Source: Calothrix sp. PCC 6303 (GTDB lineage Bacteria > Cyanobacteriota > Cyanobacteriia > Cyanobacteriales > Nostocaceae). From it: a DNA stretch of 64,000 nt. The position numbers and the translations under genes are program-made. Under the pieces are notes generated by a model, which saw only the letters and a list, made by a program, of their open reading frames with translations, did not search any database and was not told the DNA's origin. The stretch covers positions 2,728,001 through 2,792,000 of the forward strand of contig NC_019751.1 in the NCBI RefSeq assembly GCF_000317435.1. Reading direction: 5' to 3'. Shown one piece after another: positions 9,674 to 19,642 of this stretch. Each line of letters begins with the position of its first letter. Position 1 is the stretch's first letter.

Positions 9674-9782
9674 TTTTACATTTCCCCATCTTCCACTGCG
9701 CCTAATGCTTTGAGGGTGGAAATTTCGGCATCGGTTAAGCCTTTGACACCTGTGATGTTCATATTTTCATAAGGGCGATCGC
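9674..9782 (-). repeat. Intact-frame copy 3 of NACHT-WD40 3'-end tail repeat
   Basis: On the minus strand this region would translate as the same tail as the true NACHT-WD40 C-terminus ([14 protein letters not shown], then [20 protein letters not shown] and TAA), including the GCGATCGC at its upstream end, with only a few base differences. It has no WD40 coding sequence in front of it, so it is a detached 3' end. It lies 55 bp beyond the stop of the real gene. Confidence 0.85.
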
Positions 9783-9837
9783 ATAATTCTACTCCACGCG
9801 ATCGCACCTAATATATTAATCATAATTCCTATTTACT

Positions 9838-9948
9838 TTACATTTCCCCATCTTCCACAGCACCTAATGCTTTGAGGGTGGAAATTTCAGCATCGGTTAA
9901 ACCTTTGACACCTGTGATATTCATATTTTCATAAGGGCGATCGCTTAA
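9838..9948 (-). repeat. Reference copy of the NACHT-WD40 tail repeat (in gene)
   Basis: This is the functional 3' end of the NACHT-WD40 gene: GCGATCGC followed by codons for [32 protein letters not shown] and the stop. Detached copies occur at 9674, 8829 and 7985, and the paralogous locus has one in the gene (59853-59960) and a decayed one at 61441. Confidence 0.85.
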
Positions 9949-12900
9949 AATTTTGATGCACTCTCCTGTTTCAATGTTCCATAATTTAATTGTGCCATTA
10001 CTGTTTCCACTAACAAGAATTTTACCATCAACACTAAAGGCAACTGAACGAACTCTAGTTACACCTGCGTAAAAGGTCTTCATACACTGACCAGTACGAA
10101 TATCCCATAACTTGATCATTCTGTCATAACTTCCACTGGCAACAATTTGACCACTAGGGCTGAAAGTGACTGAACATAATGCATCGCTGTGTCCTTGCAA
10201 AGTACTTATACATTTACCTGTTTGGGTATCCCAAAGCTTTACTGTTCTGTCATCACTTCCACTGGCAACAATTTGACCATCTGGACTGAAACTAACTGAC
10301 CATACCTCATTTGTATGTCCCTCTAAAGTGATATAACATTTACCTGTAGATATATTCCAAAGCTTCACCGTGTGGTCATTACTTCCACTGGCAAGGGTTT
10401 GTCCATCAGGACTAAAAGCAACTGACATTATATCATCAGTGTGAGATTGCAAAATATTTAAACAGTCACCTGTAGATATATTCCAGAGCTTTATCGTGTG
10501 GTCACTACTCCCACTAGCAAGGTTTTTTCCATCGCGGCTAAAAGAAATTGACTTGATGCGATTAGTGTGTGCCTGTAATATTTTTACACATTTACCACTG
10601 ACAGTATCCCATAATCTCACTGTACCGTCATGACTTCCACTAGCAAGAGTCAGACTATCTGAACTAAAAGTAACTGAGCATACTGTACCAGTGTGCCCTT
10701 GTAAACTTTTTAAACATTCACCTGTAGATATATTCCAGAGCTTTACTGTGTGGTCAAAACTTCCACTGGCAATGGTTTGACCGTTAGGACTGATAGAAAC
10801 GGACAATATACCACGAGTATATCCTTGCAAAGTTTTCAAACATTCACCAGTAAGAGTATCCCAGATTTTCACAGTATGGTCGCTACTTCCACTGGCAATG
10901 GTTTTACCATCAGGGCTGAAACTAAGAGAGGATACACTACTGCTAGTATGCCCCCGCAAAGTATTCACACATTCACCAGTACGGATATCCCAAAGTTCCA
11001 CCTTATTATCTCTAGCTCTACCCCCACTAACAAGGGTACTACCATCAGGACTAAAACTCACTGCAAATACAATTTCAATATTTCCTTTTAGGGTTTTGAA
11101 GCATTGACTTGCACAAACATCCCAAAGCTTCATCGTACCGTCAAAACTCCCAGTAGCTAGGGTTGTACCATCAGAACTGAAAATGACTGACCATACAATA
11201 TCAATGTGGTCTTCTAAGGTTTTGCTTAATTGACCTGTACTAACCGACCAAAGTTTGACTTTACAGTCATCACCGCCACTAGCGAGAGTTTTTCCATCTG
11301 GACTAAAAGCTGTTGACCTGATACTAGCAGTATGACTCAGTAAAATTTTGACACATTCACCAGTTTGAGTATCCCAGAGCCTCACTGTTTGGTCTCTACT
11401 CCCACTGGCAACTAACTGTCCGTTGGGGCTAAATGCCACTGAATTTATCCAATCGATATGCCCTTGCAAGCTTTTATGACATTTACCAGTACCTATATCC
11501 CAAATTTTTACTGTGTTATCAGCACTTCCACTGACAAGAGTCTTACCATCGGGACTAAAAGCTACTTGTCCTATCCAATTCTTATGTCCTATAAAGGTTG
11601 TAAGTTCTTTTCCACTAGCAGTTTCCCACAAGTGAACCACACCAAAAACATCACCTGTAGCTAAAAGTTTTCCATTTGGGCTAAATGCAACCGAAATAAC
11701 CATTCCCAAGGTTGTTGTAAAAATACAGCCACATAAATTTGCCACACAAAAATTCACCCCTCGCAAACTTGCTAGAGTAAAATCCGCTTCCTTAATCACT
11801 GCACCCGATAAATCTCTTCTTTCTAACGCAGCTTTATCAACCTTCACAGCCAAAGTCGCGGCATTCCCCCCAACATAACCAACCTCATCCTCACTCCTTC
11901 CCCTCGTTCCCTCAATAACCTTAATAATCGCTTCTTTCTTCTCCCCATCAACCATCGGCAACAGCAAATCCATCACAGCTTTTGTTAATTGCGATCGCCC
12001 AAAAGTCTCCCTTAAATTCTCCAACGATTCGCTAACAAAACTCCGCAACGGCAACCTTTGCCCATTTCGCCGAAAATAGGACGACCAAGTATAATCCTCT
12101 CCCACATCACCAACAACTTCCCCCCGTGCCAACTCAGTAAAATCCTCAGCTAACACACCCAACTCAGCCGCAAATTTATACGCGACAAAAAACTCTAACA
12201 ATGACCGATGTGCTGGAGTGTAATCCCCATCAGCATTACGAATCAGCATTGTTTGCCCCATCATGTCATAATGCCAGTGGTCGAGGTCTTTTTCTTCAAT
12301 GCCAAATAACTGCCGAATGCGATCGGGGAAAAACTTATAATTCAAGCTCATCTGATCAGTTGAAAGCATCTCCCAAGACAACTCGCACAGGAAATACAAC
12401 TTATCAGCCAAAGATGTAAAAGTGCGATCGCTCTTTATATCCCGCTCCATTTTATGCCGCACTGCATACAAATACACCCGCGACATATCCACGGGTTTCC
12501 CCGCTTCGATATCTGGTAACGCTTCCAAAATTAACTCCGTCATCACCGGACGACGGGCTAAATCCAATAATTGCGGGTTCCCCATCACCATTTCCACGGT
12601 TGCTGGTGCAGCTTGGAACGATAACACCTGCTGAATTTGCTCGTCTTTAAATTTCTCCAGTTCCAACACCTCAAACTGCGGTGTTTCCCCCGTCAAATCC
12701 TTGGTGGATGCTTGCAACTCTGCGTTTAATAAAGCCCGTCCTTCCTGTGCTTCGGGGAAATGTTCGGTACGACAAGTGAGAATCACCTTGGCTCCAGGAA
12801 CCACAACTTTCGCCAATTCCCAAAAGTTGTTTATCATCTCCTGTTTATCAACTTTTGCCGCCATTTCATCGAAACCATCGAAAATTAGCAGCAATTTACC

Positions 12901-14262
12901 CATGCGGTTGAGTTGGATAAAAGCGTCGTAATGGGGCAGGGGAATTTTATACTGGCGAAAGAAAAATTCGGAAAATAGGGATTCCACGCTTACCGCTTTG
13001 GCATAGTCCCGCAGGGGAATCACCAAAGGTAAGCGAGGCAATTCCGTACCCCGTTTTTGGGCATCGCGGTATCGCTGCAATGTTACCCAAGCGTAATGCA
13101 AAGCAAACCAAGTTTTCCCCGTACCGAATTCACCGAGTATAGAAATATGCTCCTTCACCGGGTCATCGAGCCAGCGATCAATATATCCATCAATCCAGCC
13201 ATCCTGCTCATCGTAACGACTGACGGCAATTTGGCGTTTGCTAACGGGGTCAATTTCTTCTTTGCTACAAGCAAGAGGCACATACTTGGTATCAATATTG
13301 CGGTGTTTTATCTCCGCTTCCAACCAATCGAGATAGCCGCTAAAGTCGGCATCCTGCGCCAAAAGTTCATCGAAAGTGTAACAACCCAGGTGGCGATTTT
13401 CCTCCTTTTCCATCTCATCCCGTGCGACTCTGGAAACACGACGGGCTGTTACTAACCAACCACCATCAGTTCGTTGTTGTTCTACTGATTGACGTAAAGC
13501 CTTGACATCAGCGAATCCTGCTTCCCCAGCAATCCCACGTATTAGAAAACGCTCATAGCGGTTGCGCCAGATTTGGATATTTACAATCCACTCAAAATAG
13601 CTATCTTGCCATACTTCATACTTTTCAAACCGATAGCCCAAGGTTTCAAACCAACCACGCATTTGTTGGGCTAATGCGTTAGCCTTACAATTATTCTCGG
13701 TAGCAGTAGTCCCTGGCAATAAGGGATAATTTTCTCCTGCTAGCCGAGCAATTTCGGTACGAATTCCTTCTAAATTTGGCAATCTGCTCAGTTGTTCCTG
13801 AATACTAGCAATGCGTTTATGTAATGAACCAAGTTGATGGCTCATCAAGACATCACCAGGAGTGCGACTGCGTTTGGCTACCTCAATAAAAACAGTGGCA
13901 AACTCAGCCACTTCCCGTCTCACATCTAGCCCTAAGCTGCGGACTTCATCACCTAAACTATAACCATCGAGAAATGTATCGACTTCCGAAAGCAAAATTG
14001 AAGGGTTATTATGGTCAAATGCTTTACGAAAAGCCTGTTTTACCTCTTCATGACGGAAAATTTCCAGCAATTGCCTGGGTTTACCAACGCCATATTCCAC
14101 CAAAGCATAGGCATAAACCCCGCTAAAATCCGCTGGTGGATGTTCGGGTTCGAGCTTAAACTGCTGTAATAGCTTGATTACAGTCTCATTGCGTTGAATT
14201 TTGTCCTTGAGAATAGGACTAGCAAAACCAGCGATCGCACTAATGATTTCGTTTAGAGGCAT
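9838..14262 (-). CDS. NACHT NTPase with N-terminal inactive-nuclease-like domain and 14 WD40 repeats
   Basis: A 1,474-aa STAND protein. Residues ~1-185 are helical. Residues ~195-300 look like a nuclease-fold sensor domain ([15 protein letters not shown] ... [17 protein letters not shown]) without a recognisable catalytic D-ExK set, resembling the inactive REase domains associated with NACHT proteins. The NACHT domain follows, with Walker A GEFGTGKT (377-384) and Walker [11 protein letters not shown] (457-466). After a winged-helix/helical region comes a short pentapeptide-like stretch ([12 protein letters not shown]). Fourteen WD40 repeats (two seven-blade propellers) follow, then the [11 protein letters not shown] tail. 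Proteins of this plan sense invaders or stress and oligomerise; that function is inferred. Some blades are nearly identical at DNA level. A paralogue is interrupted at 53946-59960. Confidence 0.9.
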   Translation of the reverse strand: MPLNEIISAIAGFASPILKDKIQRNETVIKLLQQFKLEPEHPPADFSGVYAYALVEYGVGKPRQLLEIFRHEEVKQAFRKAFDHNNPSILLSEVDTFLDGYSLGDEVRSLGLDVRREVAEFATVFIEVAKRSRTPGDVLMSHQLGSLHKRIASIQEQLSRLPNLEGIRTEIARLAGENYPLLPGTTATENNCKANALAQQMRGWFETLGYRFEKYEVWQDSYFEWIVNIQIWRNRYERFLIRGIAGEAGFADVKALRQSVEQQRTDGGWLVTARRVSRVARDEMEKEENRHLGCYTFDELLAQDADFSGYLDWLEAEIKHRNIDTKYVPLACSKEEIDPVSKRQIAVSRYDEQDGWIDGYIDRWLDDPVKEHISILGEFGTGKTWFALHYAWVTLQRYRDAQKRGTELPRLPLVIPLRDYAKAVSVESLFSEFFFRQYKIPLPHYDAFIQLNRMGKLLLIFDGFDEMAAKVDKQEMINNFWELAKVVVPGAKVILTCRTEHFPEAQEGRALLNAELQASTKDLTGETPQFEVLELEKFKDEQIQQVLSFQAAPATVEMVMGNPQLLDLARRPVMTELILEALPDIEAGKPVDMSRVYLYAVRHKMERDIKSDRTFTSLADKLYFLCELSWEMLSTDQMSLNYKFFPDRIRQLFGIEEKDLDHWHYDMMGQTMLIRNADGDYTPAHRSLLEFFVAYKFAAELGVLAEDFTELARGEVVGDVGEDYTWSSYFRRNGQRLPLRSFVSESLENLRETFGRSQLTKAVMDLLLPMVDGEKKEAIIKVIEGTRGRSEDEVGYVGGNAATLAVKVDKAALERRDLSGAVIKEADFTLASLRGVNFCVANLCGCIFTTTLGMVISVAFSPNGKLLATGDVFGVVHLWETASGKELTTFIGHKNWIGQVAFSPDGKTLVSGSADNTVKIWDIGTGKCHKSLQGHIDWINSVAFSPNGQLVASGSRDQTVRLWDTQTGECVKILLSHTASIRSTAFSPDGKTLASGGDDCKVKLWSVSTGQLSKTLEDHIDIVWSVIFSSDGTTLATGSFDGTMKLWDVCASQCFKTLKGNIEIVFAVSFSPDGSTLVSGGRARDNKVELWDIRTGECVNTLRGHTSSSVSSLSFSPDGKTIASGSSDHTVKIWDTLTGECLKTLQGYTRGILSVSISPNGQTIASGSFDHTVKLWNISTGECLKSLQGHTGTVCSVTFSSDSLTLASGSHDGTVRLWDTVSGKCVKILQAHTNRIKSISFSRDGKNLASGSSDHTIKLWNISTGDCLNILQSHTDDIMSVAFSPDGQTLASGSNDHTVKLWNISTGKCYITLEGHTNEVWSVSFSPDGQIVASGSDDRTVKLWDTQTGKCISTLQGHSDALCSVTFSPSGQIVASGSYDRMIKLWDIRTGQCMKTFYAGVTRVRSVAFSVDGKILVSGNSNGTIKLWNIETGECIKILSDRPYENMNITGVKGLTDAEISTLKALGAVEDGEM

Positions 14263-14417
14263 TGGTCACACAGGGTTTCGGTATAAAAGTCTGTATAAAG
14301 CCTGTAATTACATTTATGGTAGCGTGTCGTGGGTGAAAATGCGTGGGAGGTTCTCTACGTGAAGATGTATGATAATCGAAGATTGTGTCTAGTTAGTCAC
14401 CTCCCACTAATACTTAA

Positions 14418-14786
14418 ATGATTACAGTTACACCAGAGGAAATTACTCAGTTTCGCAGCCAGTTTGCGGATAATCCAGAAGCCTTAGCTGCTTTGGATGC
14501 GATCGCAGAGTGCAATGGTTCCGTAGAAGATGCTATCCCAATTGTTTTTATGGGGGAAAGCGTGCTGGAAGCAGACATAAATTTAAAAGATTGGCTGGAA
14601 AAATGTCGTCAGTTTATTTGTCAAGAAGAAGTTAGAGATGCTTTGGAATCTGGTTTAATTGCTCCAGTTGTCGAACCATTGGCGATGAGTACTGGTATTC
14701 CTGCTGGTACGGCAACTGCGTTAAGTATTTTAGTATTTAAGTTGGGGGCAAAGAAATTTTGTCATACACCTGAATCTGGTGTTTAA
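14418..14786 (+). CDS. Hypothetical protein, 122 aa
   Basis: I do not recognise this small protein. It begins MITVTPEEITQFRSQF and is mostly helical. A central DWLEKCRQFICQEEVRDALE segment precedes a hydrophobic, small-residue-rich C-terminal stretch (PLAMSTGIPAGTATALSILVFKLG) that could insert in or lie on a membrane. It is divergent from the NACHT-WD40 gene (155 bp apart) and precedes the fvm operon by 111 bp, so it may be its first gene. Confidence 0.7.
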   Translation: MITVTPEEITQFRSQFADNPEALAALDAIAECNGSVEDAIPIVFMGESVLEADINLKDWLEKCRQFICQEEVRDALESGLIAPVVEPLAMSTGIPAGTATALSILVFKLGAKKFCHTPESGV

Positions 14787-14897
14787 AGTTCAGAAGCATT
14801 AAAACCACTCCACTAAAAACTAACAAGGTCGATGTTGTGAATTAATGGAACACAGTAAAATATTTTCTATCATGCTTGAAATAAAGTGATTTTTCCA

Positions 14898-15134
14898 ATG
14901 AACGATAAATCGCCCTTAGATAATCATCCCAAAACAAAATTTGTTGCTCATCTGCCAGATTTAATTACGGAAGAAGATTATCTTGCAAACCCTCAACAAA
15001 AAAAAATCCGCGTACAAATTAATATTAATAACGAAGGTGTCGATGTATTAGGTGATAGTATGTATGCCCATCTCATTGAAAGTTTAATGACGCAACTAGG
15101 TGCAGAAGAAGTTGAAAGGATGCTATGTGGATAA
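14898..15134 (+). CDS. Small conserved-looking protein, 78 aa, C-terminal Cys-Gly
   Basis: I start this at the ATG at 14898 (MNDKSPLDNHPK); an in-frame GTG at 14886 would add four residues. The protein has a predicted strand (KKIRVQININNEGVDVLG), then an amphipathic helix (MYAHLIESLMTQLGAEEVERML), and ends in Cys-Gly. Its position directly before the treble-clef and E1 genes makes it a candidate small partner of the ubiquitin-like pathway, but I cannot place it in a family and the terminal glycine may be coincidence. Confidence 0.65.
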   Translation: MNDKSPLDNHPKTKFVAHLPDLITEEDYLANPQQKKIRVQININNEGVDVLGDSMYAHLIESLMTQLGAEEVERMLCG

Positions 15135-15229
15135 ATTTACTAATCAGCCTAAATCAGTGACTAAATTTATTTGATTGTTTGTAAATTTTTTTTGTAAATT
15201 TTGTTAATACTTGAGAATTTGCTAATTAG

Positions 15230-15841
15230 ATGCAAGAAAATTCAAAAAGTGATTTAAAAAGTGATTTAAAGACCCTATTTGAACAGGGCTTAACTGTCGC
15301 CACGGATCCAATCAATAATACAGCAATTCAAACTGGAGGTAAGGCAATAACCACCTTGACTTCTTACTGGTTGCACCAACGCTGTCCGGTCTGCTCTCAT
15401 ACTTTTAGATTGGGAGACGAAGTAGAGATTGCAGAGGATGGAATAGTTCGTCATGATAGCGTCTTATTACCCTGTAGTCAAAATCGTGGCGAGAATTTGG
15501 GTCATTTTGAGGAAGCATCAGCTTTTTTTATGGGGTTGGATGCAGCTTGTCCTCCTCCGGGAAATATACCTATTGTGAGATTGGATGTCGGTCATCACTT
15601 ACTAAATCCACCATTGGCTGGTTTTAAAAGACACACTTGCGCCGTGTGTAGTCACACTTTTCGGCAAAATGATCGCGTAGTTATTTGCCCTTGTAGTCCC
15701 CATCAACCTTTATGTAAAATAGCTGTTCATCGAGATTTAATGCACGGTCTTAATTGCTTGGAAGCTTGGAACCCAGGACTTAACGGACGACTTAATCAAC
15801 CAATTTACTGCCCTGTGACATCAAGGAAACTTTATGAGTAG
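15230..15841 (+). CDS. Double treble-clef (RING-like) zinc protein of the fvm system
   Basis: A 203-aa protein with two similar Cys/His clusters: CPVCSHTFRLGDEV with a distal H...LPC (~60-85), and CAVCSHTFRQNDRVVICPC with CKIAVHRDLMHGLNC (~138-182). The spacing is that of RING/treble-clef zinc domains, so it may play an E3-like or substrate-binding role for the neighbouring E1 and E2; that is an inference from context. The near duplication of the CxVCSHTFR motif points to an internal domain duplication. Its last 8 bp overlap the E1 gene, indicating tight co-translation. Confidence 0.78.
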   Translation: MQENSKSDLKSDLKTLFEQGLTVATDPINNTAIQTGGKAITTLTSYWLHQRCPVCSHTFRLGDEVEIAEDGIVRHDSVLLPCSQNRGENLGHFEEASAFFMGLDAACPPPGNIPIVRLDVGHHLLNPPLAGFKRHTCAVCSHTFRQNDRVVICPCSPHQPLCKIAVHRDLMHGLNCLEAWNPGLNGRLNQPIYCPVTSRKLYE

Positions 15842-16916
15842 TCGTTTCGCTCGGCATGAATTAATACCGGGTTGGAACCAGCAACAACTGGCAGATGCAA
15901 GGGTTATTATTGTTGGGATGGGGGCTTTAGGTAATGAAGTTGCTAGAATTTTGGCAATGTCTGGGGTTGGTCGCTTGCTTTTGTGCGATCCAGATCGAAT
16001 CGAAGAATCTAATTTGAGTAGAACGCTGTTGTTTCGTCAGTCTGATATTGGTAATTTTAAGGTAGAAGCGGCGGCAGCAGCTTTAAAAGAATTTAACCCT
16101 GATATTCGAGTCAAAACGCGATCGCTCTCCTTGATTCATGGGGTAGGATTGGGGGAAATCCGAGATGCCAATTTAGTAATTAGCTGTTTAGATAGTCGTT
16201 TGGCTCGTTTGCAATTAACAGGTCGTTGTAATTTAGTTAAAGCACCTTATATTGATGGGGGAACTCATCCTTGGGGAGGAGAAGTTAGACCCTACTTAGA
16301 ACCAGATGGAGCTTGTTATGGATGTAGTCTGACACCGGAAGAACGCAGTATTGCAGACATACCTTGGAGTTGCCTAGATACTAGATCAGAGCAATCCGTG
16401 GGAGCGGCAGTACCATCATCAGCTTTAGTGGGAACCTGGATGGGAACAATAGCTGTAAGTTTTCTCATGCATCAAAATTGTCCCAGCGGCACTTTAAAAA
16501 TTGATAGTTCTAGGGGAACGACGGTAATTATCCCCCAATTCCGAGATTCTGAATGTCCTTTACACTCGTCGATTGATAGCGTTACTAAGATTGACGTTAG
16601 TTCGCAAGATACGATCAAAAAGCTACGTAGCCAACTTCCCCAATCGGCAGTTGCTTTAACTTGGGAACCAGTACAAAGTTCGGTTGAATGCACTAATTGT
16701 CACTTTCAGGAAATACGATGGGGACTTCCTGCTGTAGATTCCTGTCCGCTGTGTCAAAGCCCTTTAAGATCAAGAACAACAGTCGAGTTAGATAATGCTC
16801 CTGATTGTATGAAACTTGCAGACTTAGGAATTCCTCCCCGTGAAATTTTGGCAACGAGGATGGGTAATGATTGGGAGTGGTTCGAGCTAAAAAATTCTGA
16901 GCAAGGTGACTGGTGA
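15834..16916 (+). CDS. E1-like (ThiF/MoeB/HesA-family) activating enzyme
   Basis: A 360-aa E1-like enzyme that should adenylate the C-terminus of a ubiquitin-like protein. The Rossmann nucleotide-binding motif VIIVGMGALGNEVARIL (~24-40), the DPDRIEESNLSRTLLF signature (~54-69) and the SCLDSRLARL segment are intact. Candidate catalytic cysteines lie at ACYGCSLTPEER and IPWSCLDTRSEQ (~157-185). The C-terminus has a zinc ribbon (CTNC ... CPLC). The gene overlaps its upstream neighbour by 8 bp and the next gene by 4 bp (GTGA). Confidence 0.9.
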   Translation: MSSRFARHELIPGWNQQQLADARVIIVGMGALGNEVARILAMSGVGRLLLCDPDRIEESNLSRTLLFRQSDIGNFKVEAAAAALKEFNPDIRVKTRSLSLIHGVGLGEIRDANLVISCLDSRLARLQLTGRCNLVKAPYIDGGTHPWGGEVRPYLEPDGACYGCSLTPEERSIADIPWSCLDTRSEQSVGAAVPSSALVGTWMGTIAVSFLMHQNCPSGTLKIDSSRGTTVIIPQFRDSECPLHSSIDSVTKIDVSSQDTIKKLRSQLPQSAVALTWEPVQSSVECTNCHFQEIRWGLPAVDSCPLCQSPLRSRTTVELDNAPDCMKLADLGIPPREILATRMGNDWEWFELKNSEQGDW

Positions 16917-18028
16917 TACAATTTTGCCTGAAACACCAAATGACTCAAATACAAAAACCAGTAACTATGACCGTTCAATTATCTACACCTGATTTTCAAC
17001 GCATCATCAAGATAGTTTCTAATTTACCCGGGTTTGGCACTACCGTGTATGAGCGTCGTCGTTTCGTCGAAGGTGCTTTCGGAGGTGAAGCTAAAGCTAA
17101 TACCATTTTAGTTCAATTAAATTTAGATGGTCTACCGATGAATGTGGCGGTAGAATTAGTAAATTTTCTTTGTAAATTTGGACAAGTCGCCTATGGCAAA
17201 GAAGCTTTAGGAGTTTTTCTTAATTATATTCAACTCTATACGGGGGAGGAAGATACTTCTTTTATTCAAGATGTATTTCAAAGATATCCTCTGGATACTC
17301 CAGCTAGTCCTAACAACTTAATTGATCGCTGGCGGGGAACTGATAATCTAGCTGATATTAAAGAAAAAATCATTGGCGAAGATACATTACGCCACATTAA
17401 TATTCTAGAAATGGCACTTGATGCAGCTAGAGCTGTTGTGCTAATTGATGGCAATAAAAAAGGTACGGGTTTTATGATTAGCCCAAATTTATTGATGACC
17501 AATAATCATGTTATTGCCAGTCAAGAAGAAGCCCAAAAAGCTGAATATATTTTTAATTATCAATTAGATAAAAATGGTAAAGAAACTCCGATTACTATAG
17601 TTAACGCCTTAGCTAAGGGTGATTTTTATACAAATGCAAAATTAGATTTTACAGTTTTAACACTGAAGAATGTTCCTGATTTTGGCAATCATTTAAAACT
17701 CAAGAACCAACGAACACAGAAAGATAAACGAGTCGCAATTATTCAGCATCCTGGTGGACATTTAAAAAAAATCTCCATCCAAAATAATCTAGTTGCTTAT
17801 GCTGATAATCAAGATGTGCAATATACCACTACCACTCTACCTGGTTCCTCTGGCTCGCCCGTGTTTGATGATGATTTTCAAGTGATTGCCATTCATCATA
17901 GTGGAGGAATGCTACTAGAGCCAAATACAACTACCAAATATTTACGCAATGGGGGTACAAGTATGATGGCTGTACTCAAAGATTTGCAGACGAATGCATC
18001 TGATATCTATGCACAGTTGCAAGGATAA
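16913..18028 (+). CDS. EAD domain fused to trypsin-like serine protease (effector)
   Basis: The 371-aa protein has an N-terminal death-like EAD (~20-115; DFQRIIKIVSNLPGFG ... VELVNFLCKFGQVAYGKEALGVFL) followed by a trypsin/HtrA-fold protease (~160-360). The catalytic triad is visible: His in MTNNHVIAS, Asp in AKLDFTVLTL and Ser in LPGSSGSPVF. No PDZ domain or signal peptide is seen, so it should be cytosolic. I use the GTG at 16913, which overlaps the E1 stop (GTGA) and has an AAGGTGA ribosome site; ATGs at 16940 and 16967 are alternatives. It is probably the proteolytic effector, recruited through its EAD. Confidence 0.88.
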   Translation: MIQFCLKHQMTQIQKPVTMTVQLSTPDFQRIIKIVSNLPGFGTTVYERRRFVEGAFGGEAKANTILVQLNLDGLPMNVAVELVNFLCKFGQVAYGKEALGVFLNYIQLYTGEEDTSFIQDVFQRYPLDTPASPNNLIDRWRGTDNLADIKEKIIGEDTLRHINILEMALDAARAVVLIDGNKKGTGFMISPNLLMTNNHVIASQEEAQKAEYIFNYQLDKNGKETPITIVNALAKGDFYTNAKLDFTVLTLKNVPDFGNHLKLKNQRTQKDKRVAIIQHPGGHLKKISIQNNLVAYADNQDVQYTTTTLPGSSGSPVFDDDFQVIAIHHSGGMLLEPNTTTKYLRNGGTSMMAVLKDLQTNASDIYAQLQG

Positions 18029-18118
18029 TTGAGGAATAACAAAAAGCAAAGCCTCTTACTGAAACAGGAGAGAATCCAAACAGAAGATAATATTGTTGAA
18101 TCTCAAACTCCAATTGGT

Positions 18119-19642
18119 ATGAACCCAACCCCAGAGGAAGCAATCCAACTACTACAAAAAGCCGCCCAATGCTACATGAAAGCAGGATGGTTAGCAGATG
18201 CATGTCGAGTGTGGGAACAACTAGGAGATTACCAACAAGCAGCGCAAATCTACGAACAACAAGAAAACTGGCAAAAAGCAGCCCAATGTTACGAACAAGC
18301 TCAAAATTGGGCAAAAGCAGCCGAGTGTTACCTAATTGGTGATGAACCGGAAGCAGCAGCCAATAGTTGGTTACAAGCCGGAGAAACCCTACAAGCAGCT
18401 TGGATATGGGCAGATAGTTTACAGCAGGTATACCGCACCAAAGAGGAATTAAGCAATTTTGTCATTCAAACAGAAATACAAGCATTAGAAATAGAACTAA
18501 TCACCGCTCGTTGTCATGCAAGCAGTGGGAAAAAACGGGAAAGCGCTTTAATCCTGAGAGAACAACTAAACCAAATCCTGAAACTAGTTACCCCATCCAA
18601 CAGACACTTATACACCTGGGGATTAAGAATAGCAGAAGTTATTCGCAGACCAGATTTAACAGCATTGATGTACGCCACAGGTTATAGAGCGAAGTTACCC
18701 AACGTCTGCAAAGAATGGGAAATATGGGCATTAAATACCCTGGGAGATGCAACAGGAATACCAAAAGAAGAAGCAGCAGAAGAAGAACCAAGCTACGAAT
18801 TTGAAGTAGTTACCGTTAACCGTAAGGGAGAAATAATTAAGCGAGAATGGCACAAAGCCAGATATTTCACAGAAACCTTGGGAGAGGGGATTGAATTAGA
18901 AATGGTGTATATCCCAGGGGGAAACTTCATCATGGGTACACCAGATACGGAGAAAAAATCAAACTGGAGTCAAGGGAAGGAAGTACCTCAGCATCAAGTG
19001 GTAGTGCAAGCCTTTTACATGGGGAAATACCAAGTAACCCAAGCCCAATGGCAAGCAGTGGCGAAATTGCCGAAAATCGAGCGAGATTTAAATCCAGACC
19101 CATCTAGATTTAAAGGAGAGAATCGCCCAGTAGAGCGCGTATCTTGGTACGATGCAGTAGAATTTTGTGGGCGGTTATCAAAAGCAACGGGAAAGGAATA
19201 CCGATTACCCAGCGAAGCCGAATGGGAATATGCATGTCGAGCCGGAACAAGCACACCATTTCACTATGGGGAGACAATAACCAGCAAACTAGAGAATTTC
19301 GCTGCAAGTAGCTACACCTACGCAGAGGAGCCAGCAGGGGAATATCGAAGAGAAACCACACCAGTAGGAAGTTTCCCCCCTAATGCCTTTGGCTTATACG
19401 ACATGCATGGGAATGTGCGTGAATGGTGTGCAGACCCTTGGCATGAGAATTATGAAGGAGCGCCAAAGGATGGAAGTGTGTGGCGAGAGAATGGAGATGA
19501 TAATCGTTCTATTCTGCGGGGCGGTTCGTGGAACTGCAGTTCTGGGAGTTGCCGCTCTGGGTACCGCTACGACTATGTTGCGCGCGACTTCATCCTCAAT
19601 GATGTGGGTTTTCGTGTGGTGTGTGTGGTTGGGAGGACTTAG
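18119..19642 (+). CDS. TPR-like/FGS protein 1 (DGR-type variable C-terminus)
   Basis: First of four paralogues. The N-terminal half (~1-230) is a TPR-like solenoid (AAQIYEQQENWQKAAQCYEQ units). The C-terminal half (~265-507) is a formylglycine-generating-enzyme/sulfatase-modifying-factor fold (IPGGNFIMGTP, YQVTQAQWQAVA, PVERVSWYDAVEFC, LPSEAEWEYACRAG, FGLYDMHGNVREWCADPW, LRGGSW). Only one of the two copper-binding cysteines of true FGE aligns; the second position falls in the variable region, so catalysis is doubtful. I start at ATG 18119 to match the paralogues (MNPTPEEAIQLLQ); a TTG at 18029 directly after the protease stop would add 30 residues. The 3' end carries a DGR-like variable region. 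Confidence 0.88.
   Translation: MNPTPEEAIQLLQKAAQCYMKAGWLADACRVWEQLGDYQQAAQIYEQQENWQKAAQCYEQAQNWAKAAECYLIGDEPEAAANSWLQAGETLQAAWIWADSLQQVYRTKEELSNFVIQTEIQALEIELITARCHASSGKKRESALILREQLNQILKLVTPSNRHLYTWGLRIAEVIRRPDLTALMYATGYRAKLPNVCKEWEIWALNTLGDATGIPKEEAAEEEPSYEFEVVTVNRKGEIIKREWHKARYFTETLGEGIELEMVYIPGGNFIMGTPDTEKKSNWSQGKEVPQHQVVVQAFYMGKYQVTQAQWQAVAKLPKIERDLNPDPSRFKGENRPVERVSWYDAVEFCGRLSKATGKEYRLPSEAEWEYACRAGTSTPFHYGETITSKLENFAASSYTYAEEPAGEYRRETTPVGSFPPNAFGLYDMHGNVREWCADPWHENYEGAPKDGSVWRENGDDNRSILRGGSWNCSSGSCRSGYRYDYVARDFILNDVGFRVVCVVGRT
19532..19603 (+). repeat. DGR-type variable region core, FGS copy 1
   Basis: A 72-bp, 24-codon core between the invariant GGTTCGTGG and GTGGGTTTTCGTGTGGTG. Compared with the other three copies, differences sit mainly at first and second codon positions of inferred AAC/AAT codons (here AAC TGC AGT ... 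TAC GAC TAT GTT ... GAC TTC ATC CTC AAT GAT). The stretch after the stop (19643-19710, pyrimidine-rich, then AAAAATTTTTTTTTGAAAAAT) is shared by all four copies. Confidence 0.85.

Noticed and set aside
10300-10760. Regularly spaced direct repeats that could suggest a CRISPR array
   Set aside because: They are ~126-bp coding repeats (WD40 blades) in an open frame, not short repeats with unique spacers. No cas genes are seen.
10750-13455. Several plus-strand open frames opposite the NACHT-WD40 gene
   Set aside because: They are antisense shadows of the repetitive WD40 and NACHT coding sequence, Ser/Thr-rich and without start signals.
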